64,000 bases of DNA from Thermanaerothrix daxensis (GTDB lineage Bacteria; Chloroflexota; Anaerolineae; Anaerolineales; Anaerolineaceae), in contig NZ_LGKO01000005.1 of assembly GCF_001306145.1 (NCBI RefSeq), forward strand, positions 744,001 to 808,000, in the 5' to 3' direction. The position numbers were made by a program, and so were the translations under genes. Numbering within the stretch: position 1 is the first letter of the stretch; every line of letters starts with the position of its first letter. The notes under the pieces are model-generated. The model was given only the letters and a program-made list of their open reading frames with translations. It made no database searches and was not told the origin of the DNA. Below are positions 50,310 to 62,823 of this stretch, in pieces.

Positions 50310-51248
50310 TTGCTAAAGTCCTTTGTTGACCGTGTGCTTGAGAACGTCCAAAAGGTGGTGGTGGGAAAGGATGACGCCATTCGTCTAATCCTGGCAGCCA
50401 TTTTGTGTGAGGGACATGTCCTACTCGAGGATGTGCCTGGTACTGGAAAAACGACGCTGGCGCGTGCATTGGCCATTTCTTTGGGATGCACCTTTCGCCG
50501 TATTCAATTTACTCCTGACCTGCTGCCCTCGGACGTGACAGGGTTGATGTGGTTTAACCAGAAAACCCAAGATTTTGAATATCGGCCGGGACCAATCATG
50601 GCGAACATTGTGCTGGCCGATGAGATCAACCGAGCAACGCCGCGTACTCAATCGGCATTGTTGGAAGCCATGCAAGAGCGTCAGGTGACTGGGGATGGCG
50701 TCACTCGCCCCTTGCCTCGGCCGTTTATGGTGATTGCTACTCAAAACCCTGTGGAACTGGAGGGCACCTTTCCGCTGCCCGAAGCCCAAATTGACCGCTT
50801 TATGATCAAAATCGGGCTGGGATATCCCTCGCCTGAGGAAGAGGGCCAAATGCTGGAGCGCTTTCAAGCCATGGACCCGCTGGAAACGCTGGCGGCGGTC
50901 ACCGATCCGGCAGGCGTTCGTGAGGCTCAAGCGGTGCGGCGGGGAGTACGTGTGGAGGCTTCGGTGCGGGATTATATGGTGCGCATTGCCCAGGCAACCC
51001 GCGAAAACCCCGAGATCCAGTTGGGTGCTAGCCCACGGGCCACACTGAATTTGTTTTATATGGCGCAAGCCTGGGCGGCCCTTGAGGGACGAGAGTTCGT
51101 CTTGCCCGATGATGTCAAGCACGTTGCCCCTTATGTATTGGGTCATCGCCTAATTGTTTCACCGCAGGCGATGCTGCGCGGACGTCGCCGTGAGGATTTG
51201 ATCAGCGAGATCATTTCAGCAGTACCGGTACCGGTGGAGGTCGGGTGA
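50310..51248 (+). CDS. MoxR-family AAA+ ATPase
   Basis: A 312-residue AAA+ chaperone-like ATPase. Walker A EDVPGTGKTTLARAL (about 38-52), Walker B NIVLADEINRATPRTQSALL, sensor FMVIATQNPVELEGTFPLPE and arginine-finger region EAQIDRFMIKI. Start is TTG 50310 with a near-perfect AAAGGAGGTGA. MoxR proteins mature or regulate partner complexes, usually with DUF58/VWA proteins; here its stop overlaps the DUF58 start (GTGA), consistent with a complex. Confidence 0.95.
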   Translation: MLKSFVDRVLENVQKVVVGKDDAIRLILAAILCEGHVLLEDVPGTGKTTLARALAISLGCTFRRIQFTPDLLPSDVTGLMWFNQKTQDFEYRPGPIMANIVLADEINRATPRTQSALLEAMQERQVTGDGVTRPLPRPFMVIATQNPVELEGTFPLPEAQIDRFMIKIGLGYPSPEEEGQMLERFQAMDPLETLAAVTDPAGVREAQAVRRGVRVEASVRDYMVRIAQATRENPEIQLGASPRATLNLFYMAQAWAALEGREFVLPDDVKHVAPYVLGHRLIVSPQAMLRGRRREDLISEIISAVPVPVEVG

Positions 51249-52450
51249 AATTTCGTGCCTGGGCCACATTGATCGTTGGGGTCATTCTGGTGGGGACTCT
51301 GGTGCGAGTCCAATGGCTGGTTGGACTGGGATTGGCAACTGGGGTCATACTTGGGGTTGCCTATCTTTGGCAACGGCGGGCCCTGGAGCAGGTGGTTTAT
51401 CGCCGTCATCTGATCTACACACGTGGTTTTCCCGGCGAGACCCTCCCATTGCGTCTCAGCATTGAGAATCGCAAGCGTCTGCCAGTTTCTTGGCTGAGGG
51501 TACGCGATTCCTGGCCGTTAAACCTCTCTCCTCAGAAGAGCGAGGCAATGGCCCCCTCACATGTGCCTGGGCGGGGGTATCTAACCAATATCTACCACCT
51601 TTGGGGGTATCGCCGAGTGGTCCGAGAATTTCGCTTGCGCCTGGGCGCTCGCGGCATATATATGTTAGGACCGCTCATTTTGGAATCCGGCGATCCTTTT
51701 GGGCTGATTGAACGTCATGAAGAACACGAATTGCCGGCCACTGTGACTGTTTTTCCGGAATTAGTGCCTCGCACTGCATTGGGATTGCTCTCCGAAGACC
51801 CTTATGGGGAACGGGGCATACGTAAGCGTTTATTTGAAGATCCCAACCTGACTATTGGGGTTCGCCCCTATATGCCCGAAGACACCTTTCGGCAGATTCA
51901 CTGGCCAGCAACAGCCCGCACTGGTCAACTGCAAACGCGGGTTTATCAACCCATTGCCTCCCAGGTGATGATGTTGTGCGTTAATGTGGCCACATCGGAG
52001 CACCCCTGGCTGGGAACACTTCCCGAAGTCCTGGAGCAAATCATCCGTGTAGCGGCCTCGTTTTGTTACTATGGGATTGAGGATGGTTATGCTGTTGGTT
52101 TAGCCGTAAATGGTGGTGTGACCTCGGCTGATCAACTCATGCAAATTCAACCCGGTCGCACGATGGATCATCTGGCAATGCTTTTGCAGGCGTTGGCGGG
52201 AGTGACCCCGCTCATCACCCATCCGTTTGAGCGATTTCTTGTTCACACTGCCTCGCATGTCTCAATGGGGGCAACCCTGGTGATCCTGACCGCCTTAATT
52301 AATCCGCCATTGTTGGAAGCCCTAACCCTGATTCAGCGTTACCGTCATCATCTGATCCTGGTAGCGTTGAGTGAAACGCCACCGCCCTCGCTTTCAGGCG
52401 TCAAAGTCATTCATCTCCCTGGTGTCAACGAGGTTAGAGTCCAGCGATGA
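51245..52450 (+). CDS. DUF58-domain membrane-associated protein
   Basis: A 401-residue protein with two N-terminal membrane helices (TLIVGVILVGTLV; GLGLATGVILGVAYL) and a C-terminal DUF58 domain with FRQIHWPATARTGQLQTRVY. A central beta-sandwich part includes LGARGIYMLGPLILESGDPF. It starts at GTG 51245 overlapping moxR and ends overlapping the next gene (ATGA at 52447). MoxR-DUF58-DUF4129/transglutaminase operons are widespread and thought to act on the cell surface or on protein quality control; the substrate is unknown. Confidence 0.92.
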   Translation: MKFRAWATLIVGVILVGTLVRVQWLVGLGLATGVILGVAYLWQRRALEQVVYRRHLIYTRGFPGETLPLRLSIENRKRLPVSWLRVRDSWPLNLSPQKSEAMAPSHVPGRGYLTNIYHLWGYRRVVREFRLRLGARGIYMLGPLILESGDPFGLIERHEEHELPATVTVFPELVPRTALGLLSEDPYGERGIRKRLFEDPNLTIGVRPYMPEDTFRQIHWPATARTGQLQTRVYQPIASQVMMLCVNVATSEHPWLGTLPEVLEQIIRVAASFCYYGIEDGYAVGLAVNGGVTSADQLMQIQPGRTMDHLAMLLQALAGVTPLITHPFERFLVHTASHVSMGATLVILTALINPPLLEALTLIQRYRHHLILVALSETPPPSLSGVKVIHLPGVNEVRVQR

Positions 52451-53895
52451 CTCTTTTGCATTGGGCTGAGGTAGGAATCCTGTTTGAGGCTTTGGCCGAG
52501 GTGGTTTGGGCGACCCTGTGGTACTGTGCCCTGGTTCAGCCCACCCAAGGCCCGGGGTGGGTTGCACTCGCATTGCTAGCGGTCATCCTTGGCGCTGAGC
52601 GCCTGAGCCGTTGGTTGGACCGCCGACGGGAGCGTCTTGCCCCGTGGGGAGCAATCGTGGCGATGACGGGTTTTATTTTAGTCGCGGTGGGGATGACAGG
52701 ATGGCTTTTCCTTAGGGAGTTTTCAGAGACTTTATTCGAATTGTTTTCTCCAGGCTCTGTTATTCACTTGAAAGGAGAGTGGGGGCGATGGGGGTGGCAC
52801 GTGGCGGCGATGCTGCTATTAACCTGGCGGGGTGTACGTCTTGGGAAACTGCGCATAGATAGCGATGGGGCGGTAGCGTCCTTACGGTTGGGAATTCTCA
52901 TGTTGCTCCTTTATGGGGTCTTTCAAGGAGTTCGGCCCACATTAACGGCAATGTGGCCGGCTTTTCTGCTCCTGGCGCTTAATCTGAGCAGCATTGGAAT
53001 TTTGCGCATGGTGGATCTCTTTCAGAGTCGCGGGGGGGCTGTGCCGATAGCCGCCTTGCCCTGGTGGTTTTTCATAGTAGGAATGGGAGTTGCGCTGGCT
53101 TTGCTGGGGGTGGGGGTGGGGGCCTTCCTTGAGCGCCCGGCCGAATGGTTAAGTTGGGCGATCATGGCGCTGGTGGGAATTCCTCTTGTTGTAGTCGCTT
53201 TTGTCTTCGGTGCGGTTGTATTACTGCTGGTTTCCTGGCTGATCCCGTTGCTGACCGGGGGCACGGCCGTGCCTTTGCCCGACATTGTCGGGGGTGAAAA
53301 ATTGCCAAAATTTGTGGAGCAATTGCTTCAGGGAGTAGAACCAACGTCTCAATGGCCGTTGATTGATCGGCTGCTGCCAGGGCTGGCTTTACTGGCTATT
53401 TTGGGCTTGTTGGCGTTGGTAATGATCGAACTGCGGTCGCCTGGGACGTTGTTGTTACCCCTGCGTGCTAAGGAGGGAATGGAGGAGCGTCTGCCGCTTT
53501 CACGCCTGGCACGAGGTTTGCGACGCTCTCGGGGACGTCGCACGCCTCTTAACCGGATGACCCGACAACATATTGCAAACCGGATTCGCGCCATTTACCA
53601 GCACCTTTTAGACCTGGCGGCGGCTTTGGAGCATCCTCGCCCCCCGGCGGTTACTCCGTTGGAGTTTTTGCCTGTGCTCAAGGCCATGTTCCCCGATCAC
53701 CTGGATGCATTAGAGATGCTTACGTATGCTTACATCCAGGTGCGATACGGTGAAATCCCCGAAGATCCCAGAGTGTTGGAAAGAGTGGAACAGGCCTGGG
53801 AAAGCCTGGCCGAAGAGGGGGCCCGTCGCTTACAAGCCAAAGCCGCCGAGGGCTCAACCCCGAAGCGGGGGTCTCACGCTGCTCAGAAAGGCTGA
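52447..53895 (+). CDS. Multi-span membrane protein with C-terminal DUF4129
   Basis: A 482-residue protein with about eight hydrophobic helices in the first 340 residues (WVALALLAVILGAERL, IVAMTGFILVAVGMTGWLF, WWFFIVGMGVALALLGVGVG and others). A basic linker and a C-terminal DUF4129-type helical domain follow (about 375-465, RIRAIYQHLLDLAAALEH, TPLEFLPVLKAMFPDH, LTYAYIQVRYGEIPED). DUF4129 is commonly found at the C-terminus of transglutaminase-like membrane proteins partnered with MoxR and DUF58. No transglutaminase domain is present here. It closes the operon. Confidence 0.85.
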   Translation: MTLLHWAEVGILFEALAEVVWATLWYCALVQPTQGPGWVALALLAVILGAERLSRWLDRRRERLAPWGAIVAMTGFILVAVGMTGWLFLREFSETLFELFSPGSVIHLKGEWGRWGWHVAAMLLLTWRGVRLGKLRIDSDGAVASLRLGILMLLLYGVFQGVRPTLTAMWPAFLLLALNLSSIGILRMVDLFQSRGGAVPIAALPWWFFIVGMGVALALLGVGVGAFLERPAEWLSWAIMALVGIPLVVVAFVFGAVVLLLVSWLIPLLTGGTAVPLPDIVGGEKLPKFVEQLLQGVEPTSQWPLIDRLLPGLALLAILGLLALVMIELRSPGTLLLPLRAKEGMEERLPLSRLARGLRRSRGRRTPLNRMTRQHIANRIRAIYQHLLDLAAALEHPRPPAVTPLEFLPVLKAMFPDHLDALEMLTYAYIQVRYGEIPEDPRVLERVEQAWESLAEEGARRLQAKAAEGSTPKRGSHAAQKG

Positions 53896-53913
53896 CCCAG
53901 GGCTTTCTTTAGG

Positions 53914-54456
53914 CTAGCTCGGAGAGGGGCTACCTAGGAGCAAGGCCCCGCTGTAGGCGAAGATCAGCATTTTTAATACTTTACCGAGCCAGCACCAGAA
54001 TAAGAAAATGCGCAATGGCATCTTGAGGGCTCCGGCGATGATCCCTGCCACGTCGAAAGCGGGGTTAGGCACAAATGCCATGACCAGGATAGCCAATCCC
54101 CCATAACGGCGGATGTAGGGTTCAATGCGATCGTGCCACTGAGCGCGCTCAACGATCCCCTGACCACTGAATCCCACCAGATACCCGGAAAGCTCTCCTA
54201 AAGCCGCGCCACTTCCGGCGGCCAGTGCAACCCAAAAGGGGTTAAAAACCGCCCCCATTGCCGAGGTGATCAGCACGCCGGGTATGGGGAGAATCAGGGT
54301 AGCGTTGGTCAACAGCGAGACCAGGAAAATGCCCGCGTAACCGTAGCCTTGAAGATGTTGAACCCGATGGCGGTTGAGATAGAGAAAGAGGGTTAAGCCG
54401 ACAGCAAACACGAGAGCCAGGATGCGCAGCCAGCGGGTGCGCTGTTCCTGGGTCAT
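53914..54456 (-). CDS. VTT-domain (DedA-like) membrane protein
   Basis: A 180-residue protein with a VTT/SNARE-assoc fold: GIFLVSLLTNATLILPIPGV, GAALGELSGYLVGFSGQG, and a late YGGLAILVMAFVPNPAFDVA block with the F-x-P-N-P-x-x-D motif. Members are implicated in membrane homeostasis or lipid scramblase-like activity. Start ATG 54456 overlaps the udk stop by four bases. Likely the last gene of a reverse-strand operon. Confidence 0.88.
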   Translation of the reverse strand: MTQEQRTRWLRILALVFAVGLTLFLYLNRHRVQHLQGYGYAGIFLVSLLTNATLILPIPGVLITSAMGAVFNPFWVALAAGSGAALGELSGYLVGFSGQGIVERAQWHDRIEPYIRRYGGLAILVMAFVPNPAFDVAGIIAGALKMPLRIFLFWCWLGKVLKMLIFAYSGALLLGSPSPS

Positions 54457-55118
54457 GGGCGGGTAACCTCTTGAGTCAGGGAATCTTCTTCCTGGAGAAG
54501 GGCTTGAATGCGTGAAATGACCATGTCCAGGGCCACGGTGTTCATTCCGCCCTCGGGGATGATGACATCGGCGTAGCGTTTAGAAGGTTCTACAAAATCC
54601 AAGTGCATTGGGCGCACCGTGCTGAGGTATTGCTTAATGACGGATTCGGTGGTGCGTCCGCGTTCGGTGATATCCCGTTGTAACCGGCGGATGAAGCGGA
54701 TATCTGGATCGGTATCCACGAAAATCTTAACGTCAAATAGTGCACGTAAGGCCGGCTCGGCAAAAATGAGGATCCCTTCTACGATAATAACCCGTTTGGG
54801 TTCAACCCGAATGGTGCGCGAGGTCCGGGTATGCGTGGTGAAATCGTAAACCGGCAAATCAATGGGCTGCCACTGCTTCAGACGCTGAATATGCTCAATG
54901 AGGAGGCTGGTTTCCAGCGAATCAGGGTGGTCAAAGTTGATCTCAGCCCGCTGGTTGGGGGGTAGATCTGTCAGATCGCGGTAGTAGGCGTCATGGGGCA
55001 AATAAGCGATGCGATCCCGTCCAACGCGTTCTAGAATGACGTTGGCAACCGTGGTTTTGCCTGAGCCCGAGCCTCCTGCAATTCCGATGACCAGAGGAAT
55101 CGGTCGTTTCTCGCTCAT
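54453..55118 (-). CDS. udk: Uridine kinase
   Basis: A 221-residue P-loop kinase that phosphorylates uridine and cytidine. VIGIAGGSGSGKTTVAN carries the P-loop (15-23); DAYYRDLTDLP, NFDHPDSLETSLL and VDTDPDIRFIRRLQRDITER (lid) are family motifs. The start is ATG 55118: it matches family length and lies six bases after TATAAT, with no SD, so it is predicted leaderless. The frame is open to 55181 but that would cross the promoter. Confidence 0.95.
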   Translation of the reverse strand: MSEKRPIPLVIGIAGGSGSGKTTVANVILERVGRDRIAYLPHDAYYRDLTDLPPNQRAEINFDHPDSLETSLLIEHIQRLKQWQPIDLPVYDFTTHTRTSRTIRVEPKRVIIVEGILIFAEPALRALFDVKIFVDTDPDIRFIRRLQRDITERGRTTESVIKQYLSTVRPMHLDFVEPSKRYADVIIPEGGMNTVALDMVISRIQALLQEEDSLTQEVTRP

Positions 55119-55124
55119 ATTATG

Positions 55125-55130
55125 ATTATA
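55125..55130 (-). promoter_or_regulatory. -10 box with leaderless geometry for udk
   Basis: Reverse-strand TATAAT at 55125-55130 is separated from the udk ATG (55118) by exactly six bases (CATAAT). No clear -35. The box lies between uppP and udk, giving udk-VTT its own start in addition to any read-through from uppP. Confidence 0.5.
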
Positions 55131-55161
55131 CCGGATGGGAGTGGCATCGGCGAGAAGAATT

Positions 55162-55980
55162 TTACAGGAAGTAAATTCCAAGCGTTATCCCACCCGCGAG
55201 GAGGCAGTAAAGCGCGAAAATCAGTAAGGTATGGCGGGAGATGAAGCGCAGAAGCCAGTGAATGCTTAGATAACCCACGATGGCGGCGGTAAAGAATCCA
55301 ACCGCCATAATCGGAAGGAACGCACTCAGGTTATTTACATGGCGTAAGTCCCACAGACTCATCCCACCTGCCGCCAGCATGATGGGAACTGCCATGAGAA
55401 AAGCGTAGCGGCCAGCAGCAGGGCGCTCCAGGTGACGCGTCATTCCTCCAGCAATTGTTGCTCCTGAGCGTGAAATTCCCGGGAAAAGCGCCAGAATTTG
55501 GGCGAAGCCAATCCAGAGGGCGTCCTTCCAGTTTAGCTCGGCGAGCGTGCGATTGCGCCGCCCATATCTTTCAGCGAGGACAAGCAACAGGGCAGTGCCG
55601 AAGAGAAAAAGTGCAGTCAGATCGGGGCGCAAGAAAGTGCTTTCGACCACATCTTTTAGCCAGATTCCACCTATTCCTGCGGGCAGCGTGGAGAGTAAGA
55701 GCAACCAGCCCAATCGTGATTCCGGATGGGCAAATGGAGTGCGTGCCAGCACATCCTTTACCCAAGTGGTGAGGATGTGCCAAAGCTCGGTCCAGAAGTA
55801 GAGAATTACAGCAACCAGTGTGCCAACCTGCACCAAGACATCAAAGGGAAAGACCTGATCAGCGGGCAAATTCCAGCCCAGCAGGTAAGGTACGATGACC
55901 AGATGGGCTGAACTGGAAATTGGTAGAAATTCGGTGATGCCTTGAATGATACCCAGGATAAACGCTTGTGTGATGGTCAT
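55162..55980 (-). CDS. uppP: Undecaprenyl-diphosphatase UppP/BacA
   Basis: A 272-residue, eight-helix phosphatase recycling undecaprenyl diphosphate for peptidoglycan and other glycans. The catalytic motifs GIIQGITEFLPISSSAHLV and LFPGISRSGATIAGG are complete. The start is ATG 55980 with GAGGTG upstream; the frame extends to 56139 inside tgt but is not used. It follows tgt by ten bases and is followed by udk. Confidence 0.96.
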   Translation of the reverse strand: MTITQAFILGIIQGITEFLPISSSAHLVIVPYLLGWNLPADQVFPFDVLVQVGTLVAVILYFWTELWHILTTWVKDVLARTPFAHPESRLGWLLLLSTLPAGIGGIWLKDVVESTFLRPDLTALFLFGTALLLVLAERYGRRNRTLAELNWKDALWIGFAQILALFPGISRSGATIAGGMTRHLERPAAGRYAFLMAVPIMLAAGGMSLWDLRHVNNLSAFLPIMAVGFFTAAIVGYLSIHWLLRFISRHTLLIFALYCLLAGGITLGIYFL

Positions 55981-55990
55981 TGATAGCACC

Positions 55991-58913
<2,923 letters not shown>

Positions 58914-59008
58914 ATGTCTGACAGGATTATAGCCTAATCCCATGCAAATGGAAAAAGAGAGGAGTACGGGAGGTTTTGTTAGCGTTTTATAAGAATTTTG
59001 GGTTCGAC

Positions 59009-59038
59009 TTGACGTTTCTTATTTAAGCATGGTATGAT
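59009..59038 (+). promoter_or_regulatory. hrcA operon promoter
   Basis: TTGACG (59009-59014), an 18-base spacer and TATGAT (59033-59038), placing the start near 59045, eleven bases before CIRCE. Binding of HrcA to CIRCE would cover the start region. Confidence 0.8.
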
Positions 59039-59055
59039 GAAACACAATAAAGAAT

Positions 59056-59082
59056 TTAGCACTCTCGCGCTGAGAGTGCTAA
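59056..59082. promoter_or_regulatory. CIRCE operator
   Basis: TTAGCACTC (59056-59064), nine bases, GAGTGCTAA (59074-59082): an exact match to the CIRCE consensus bound by HrcA. It lies in the leader of hrcA, giving classic heat-shock autoregulation. Confidence 0.98.
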
Positions 59083-59100
59083 TTATAGGTGAAAACAGGG

Positions 59101-60174
59101 ATGAACGATCTTACCGAGCGTCAGAAGTTTATTCTGACTCTTGTGATTCACGAATACATCCGGACGGCCACACCCGTGGGCTCACAGCATTTGGTGGCAC
59201 GGTACAACCTGGATATGTCCTCGGCCACCGTGCGTAACGAATTGGCTGTGCTCACTGAGCGTGGGTATTTGCGTCAGCCGCATACCTCCGCCGGAAGAGT
59301 GCCTACGGAGGAGGGGTATCGCTATTTCGTCAGCCGCCTGATTCAGGCGACTGAACTACCCGATTCCACACGGCGCATGATCAGCCATCAGTTTTACCAA
59401 ATGCGCCATGATGTTGAACAATGGATGCGTTTAGCGGCCTCTGTCCTGGCGCATCAATCTCGTGCAGCGTCGCTAGTAACTGCCCCTCATCCCGAGAAAG
59501 CGCGCCTAAAACACCTGGAATTGATTGCAACCCGTGGGCGTCAAGTGCTGATGGTGCTGGTCATGGTGGGTGGGGAAATCCATCAGCGTATCTTAATCTT
59601 GAGTGAGCCGGTTGGGCAGGAACGGCTTTCGCAAGTAGCCCATCACATTACCACACTGTATCACGGAAAAGATGCTGAGCAGATTCGCGCCTTGCGTTCG
59701 CTAGTAGAGGGTTTGGAAGCGGATATTTTGGAATGGGTCTTGGAAGAAATGGAGCATGTGGATTCGGTGGTGGCCGGTGAGATCTATCTAGATGGACTCA
59801 CCAATGTCCTCTCCGAACCGGAGTTTACCGCTTCCGACGAGGCGCGTCGTGCGCTTAAGTTGCTTGAGGAACCCACACTGCTTCAAGATTTACTGGCTCG
59901 AACGGTCCTCACGCACAGTCCTGGCGGCGTCCAGGTGCTGATCGGCGGAGAGGGTACCTGGGAGGAGTTACGACAGTGTTCCATGGTGTTGGGGAGTTAT
60001 GGGGCCCCAGGGCTGGTCATGGGAACGTTGGGGGTCCTGGGACCAATGCGTATGTCCTATGGTCGTGCCATCTCGGTGGTTCGTTTTATGTCAAATCTGC
60101 TGAGCGACCTGGTATCCGAAACCCTGATGGATGATTCGGCGATAAAATCGGATGAAGAGGTGAGCCATGAATAA
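59101..60174 (+). CDS. hrcA: Heat-inducible transcription repressor HrcA
   Basis: A 357-residue repressor. The N-terminal winged helix (TERQKFILTLVIHEYIRTAT, PVGSQHLVARYNLDMSSATV, RNELAVLTERGYLRQPHTSA, GRVPTEEGYRYFV) is typical. The C-terminal GAF-like domain includes VLIGGEGTWEELRQCSMVLG and VLGPMRMSYGRAISVVRFM. I start at ATG 59101; GTG 59089 would add four residues. It binds the CIRCE site just upstream and overlaps grpE by eight bases. GroEL, its usual co-factor, is not in the window. Confidence 0.97.
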   Translation: MNDLTERQKFILTLVIHEYIRTATPVGSQHLVARYNLDMSSATVRNELAVLTERGYLRQPHTSAGRVPTEEGYRYFVSRLIQATELPDSTRRMISHQFYQMRHDVEQWMRLAASVLAHQSRAASLVTAPHPEKARLKHLELIATRGRQVLMVLVMVGGEIHQRILILSEPVGQERLSQVAHHITTLYHGKDAEQIRALRSLVEGLEADILEWVLEEMEHVDSVVAGEIYLDGLTNVLSEPEFTASDEARRALKLLEEPTLLQDLLARTVLTHSPGGVQVLIGGEGTWEELRQCSMVLGSYGAPGLVMGTLGVLGPMRMSYGRAISVVRFMSNLLSDLVSETLMDDSAIKSDEEVSHE

Positions 60175-60838
60175 GGATGAGCGTAAGCCCAAGGTGGTAT
60201 CCCCTATTCCCGAGGAAGAGCAACAAACAGCCTCTACGCCTCAAGCCTCAGCGGCAGGTGGGGCTGAAGAGATACCTGAATCCTCTGCAAAAGAATCGGC
60301 TATTCCAGCAGCCGAATCAACCGAAGAAGAAGCAAAGGAAGTAATTAGTGAACCGATGACTACAATTCCATTGAGTGAATATGAGGCTTTAAAGCAAGAA
60401 TTGGAGCGCGCTCAACAATCAGAAAAAGCGTATTTTGAGGGTTGGCAGCGTGAGCGAGCCGATTTTATCAATTACAAGAAGCGCATTGAGCGCGAGCAGA
60501 GTCAATTGGCTGAGACGATCGCGGCGAATATCCTCAAGAAGTATCTGGTAATTGTGGACGATTTGGAGCGTGCATTGAAGAATCGTCCTGCCAATGTGGA
60601 TGCCCAATGGTTGGAGGGCATTGAACTTATCTACAAGAAGTTAATGGGTATTCTTGAGGCGGAGGGTGTAAAACGCATTCCGGCTGAAGGTGCCATGTTC
60701 GATCCCAACTTGCATGAGGCCATCTCGCATGAAGAAAGCCCGGATCACGAAAGTGGTCAAATCATTGAAGTGGTTCAGCAGGGTTACACCATCGGCGATC
60801 GTGTGTTGAGGCCGGCGCTGGTGAGAGTTGCACGCTAG
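60167..60838 (+). CDS. grpE: Nucleotide exchange factor GrpE
   Basis: A 223-residue GrpE with a long acidic, Glu/Ala-rich N-terminus (about 1-70), a coiled coil (YEALKQELERAQQSEKAYFE, RADFINYKKRIEREQ) and the beta-domain (EGVKRIPAEGAMFDPNLHEA, VVQQGYTIGDRVLRPALVRV). It releases ADP from DnaK. The N-terminal extension is longer than in E. coli. AGGTGA precedes its ATG within the hrcA end. dnaK follows after 15 bases. Confidence 0.97.
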   Translation: MNKDERKPKVVSPIPEEEQQTASTPQASAAGGAEEIPESSAKESAIPAAESTEEEAKEVISEPMTTIPLSEYEALKQELERAQQSEKAYFEGWQRERADFINYKKRIEREQSQLAETIAANILKKYLVIVDDLERALKNRPANVDAQWLEGIELIYKKLMGILEAEGVKRIPAEGAMFDPNLHEAISHEESPDHESGQIIEVVQQGYTIGDRVLRPALVRVAR

Positions 60839-60853
60839 GAGGATTAATCTACC

Positions 60854-62740
60854 ATGGGCAAAATTGTTGGCATAGATTTGGGCACCACCAACTCTGTGGT
60901 GGCCGTCATGATCGGTGGTGAACCAGTGGTCATCCCATCAGCAGAGGGGGAACGTCTGGTTCCTTCCGTTGTGGCTGTGAATAAAAATCACGAGCGCCTG
61001 GTTGGGCGAGCGGCTCGAAATCAGGCTATTGTTAACCCTGAGAATACCATTTTTTCGATCAAGCGCTTGATGGGCCGCAAGTACGATGACCCTGAGGTTC
61101 AGCGCACGATCAGCCGCGTGCCCTACAAGATCACCAAAGCCCCCAACGGAGATGCTCGGGTGATTCTGGATGGGCGGGAATACTCTCCACCAGAGATCTC
61201 GGCCATGATTCTGGCTAAACTTAAGGCGGATGCGGAGGCCTACCTGGGGGAACCCGTAACTCAAGCGGTGATCACCGTGCCGGCTTACTTCAACGATGCT
61301 CAGCGCAACGCCACCAAGGATGCGGGTAAGATCGCCGGACTGGAAGTTTTGCGCATTATTAATGAGCCTACTGCCTCATCCCTGGCTTATGGGCTGGATA
61401 AAAAGAAGAACGAAGTGATTGCGGTTTACGATTTGGGTGGCGGTACCTTCGATATTTCCATCCTTGATGTCGGTGAGGGAGTTTTCCAGGTCAAATCCAC
61501 CAGCGGTGATACCTTCTTAGGCGGGGATGATTTCGACCTGCGTTTGATGGACTATTTAATTGAAGAATTCAAAAAAGAAACGGGCATTGACTTACGTCAG
61601 GATCGGCAAGCACTGCAACGGCTCAAGGAAGCGGCTGAAAAGGCCAAGATTGAACTTTCAACTATCTTGCAGACTGAAATCAATCTTCCTTATATCACCG
61701 CCGACTCTACTGGCCCCAAGCACCTGGTGAAAACCATCACTCGTGCAAAACTGGAGCAGTTAACCGCGGATCTTGTTGAACGCACGATTGAGCCGGTAAA
61801 ACGGGCGCTGAGTGATGCTGGGCTTCAACCCTCGGATGTCAATGAGGTAGTCCTGGTGGGCGGTATGACCCGCATGCCAGCCGTGCAGGAGGCGGTACGC
61901 CGTCTCTTTGGCAAAGAACCTCATAAGGGGGTCAACCCCGATGAGGTGGTGGCCATTGGGGCTGCCATTCAGGCGGCAGTGTTGGGCGGAGAAGTGCGCG
62001 ATGTGGTGCTGGTAGATGTGACTCCGCTGACGCTCTCGGTGGAAACCCTGGGCGGAGTGGCAACCCCCATTGTCGAGCGTAATTCGGCCATTCCCACCAG
62101 CAAGAGTCAAATCTTCACCACTGCAACTGATAACCAGACTCAGGTAGAGATCCACGTGGTTCAAGGTGAACGTCCTATGGCCGCCGACAATAAATCGCTG
62201 GGGCGGTTCGTCCTTGATGGCATTCCTCCTGCCCCCCGTGGGGTACCTCAAATTGAGGTGCGCTTTAACATTGACGCTAATGGCATTCTGACCGTGACGG
62301 CTCAAGATAAAGCCACTGGACGACATCGGCACATCATCATCCAGGCCTCATCTGGGCTAACCGAGGAGGAGATTGAGCGCATGCGTAAGGAAGCAGAGGC
62401 CAACGCTGAAGCCGATCGCCGTCGCAAAGAACTGGCTGAAGTGCGTAATCAGGCCGATAACATGATTTATGCTGCAGAGAAACTCCTCCGCGACTACAGC
62501 GGGCGTATCTCGGATGCAGATAAACAGCAAGTTGAAGCCGCCATTGCTCACCTGCGCGAGGTTATGCAAGAGCAAGATATTCCTGCCATTCGTCAGGCGA
62601 ACGATGCGCTCAGTCAAATTGTTCAGCGCATTGGTGGTGCAATGTACCAATCGGCAGGAGAAGCAACATCGGGTGGCACTACAACATCTCCCTCCCCGGA
62701 TGACGGGGAAGTGGTTGAAGGCGAATTCAAAGAGCCGTGA
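60854..62740 (+). CDS. dnaK: Molecular chaperone DnaK (Hsp70)
   Basis: A 628-residue Hsp70. [20 protein letters not shown] is the phosphate-1 motif; [39 protein letters not shown] and [20 protein letters not shown] follow; the substrate-binding domain contains [20 protein letters not shown]. The C-terminus ends with the acidic [16 protein letters not shown] precedes ATG 60854. A small hairpin follows the stop before dnaJ, which may lower dnaJ expression relative to dnaK. Confidence 0.98.
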   Translation: MGKIVGIDLGTTNSVVAVMIGGEPVVIPSAEGERLVPSVVAVNKNHERLVGRAARNQAIVNPENTIFSIKRLMGRKYDDPEVQRTISRVPYKITKAPNGDARVILDGREYSPPEISAMILAKLKADAEAYLGEPVTQAVITVPAYFNDAQRNATKDAGKIAGLEVLRIINEPTASSLAYGLDKKKNEVIAVYDLGGGTFDISILDVGEGVFQVKSTSGDTFLGGDDFDLRLMDYLIEEFKKETGIDLRQDRQALQRLKEAAEKAKIELSTILQTEINLPYITADSTGPKHLVKTITRAKLEQLTADLVERTIEPVKRALSDAGLQPSDVNEVVLVGGMTRMPAVQEAVRRLFGKEPHKGVNPDEVVAIGAAIQAAVLGGEVRDVVLVDVTPLTLSVETLGGVATPIVERNSAIPTSKSQIFTTATDNQTQVEIHVVQGERPMAADNKSLGRFVLDGIPPAPRGVPQIEVRFNIDANGILTVTAQDKATGRHRHIIIQASSGLTEEEIERMRKEAEANAEADRRRKELAEVRNQADNMIYAAEKLLRDYSGRISDADKQQVEAAIAHLREVMQEQDIPAIRQANDALSQIVQRIGGAMYQSAGEATSGGTTTSPSPDDGEVVEGEFKEP

Positions 62741-62773
62741 ACAACCCTCTCTGCATTCGAATCAAACTTTTCG

Positions 62774-62792
62774 TCACACCGCATGGGTGTGA
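62774..62792 (+). terminator. Hairpin between dnaK and dnaJ (attenuator-like)
   Basis: TCACACC (62774-62780) pairs with GGTGTGA (62786-62792) around a five-base loop; then GGCTCTTTTGTTT. A weak terminator or mRNA-processing site that would adjust the dnaK:dnaJ ratio within the operon. Confidence 0.65.
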
Positions 62793-62823
62793 GGCTCTTT
62801 TGTTTCAAGTGAGATAGGCAACC

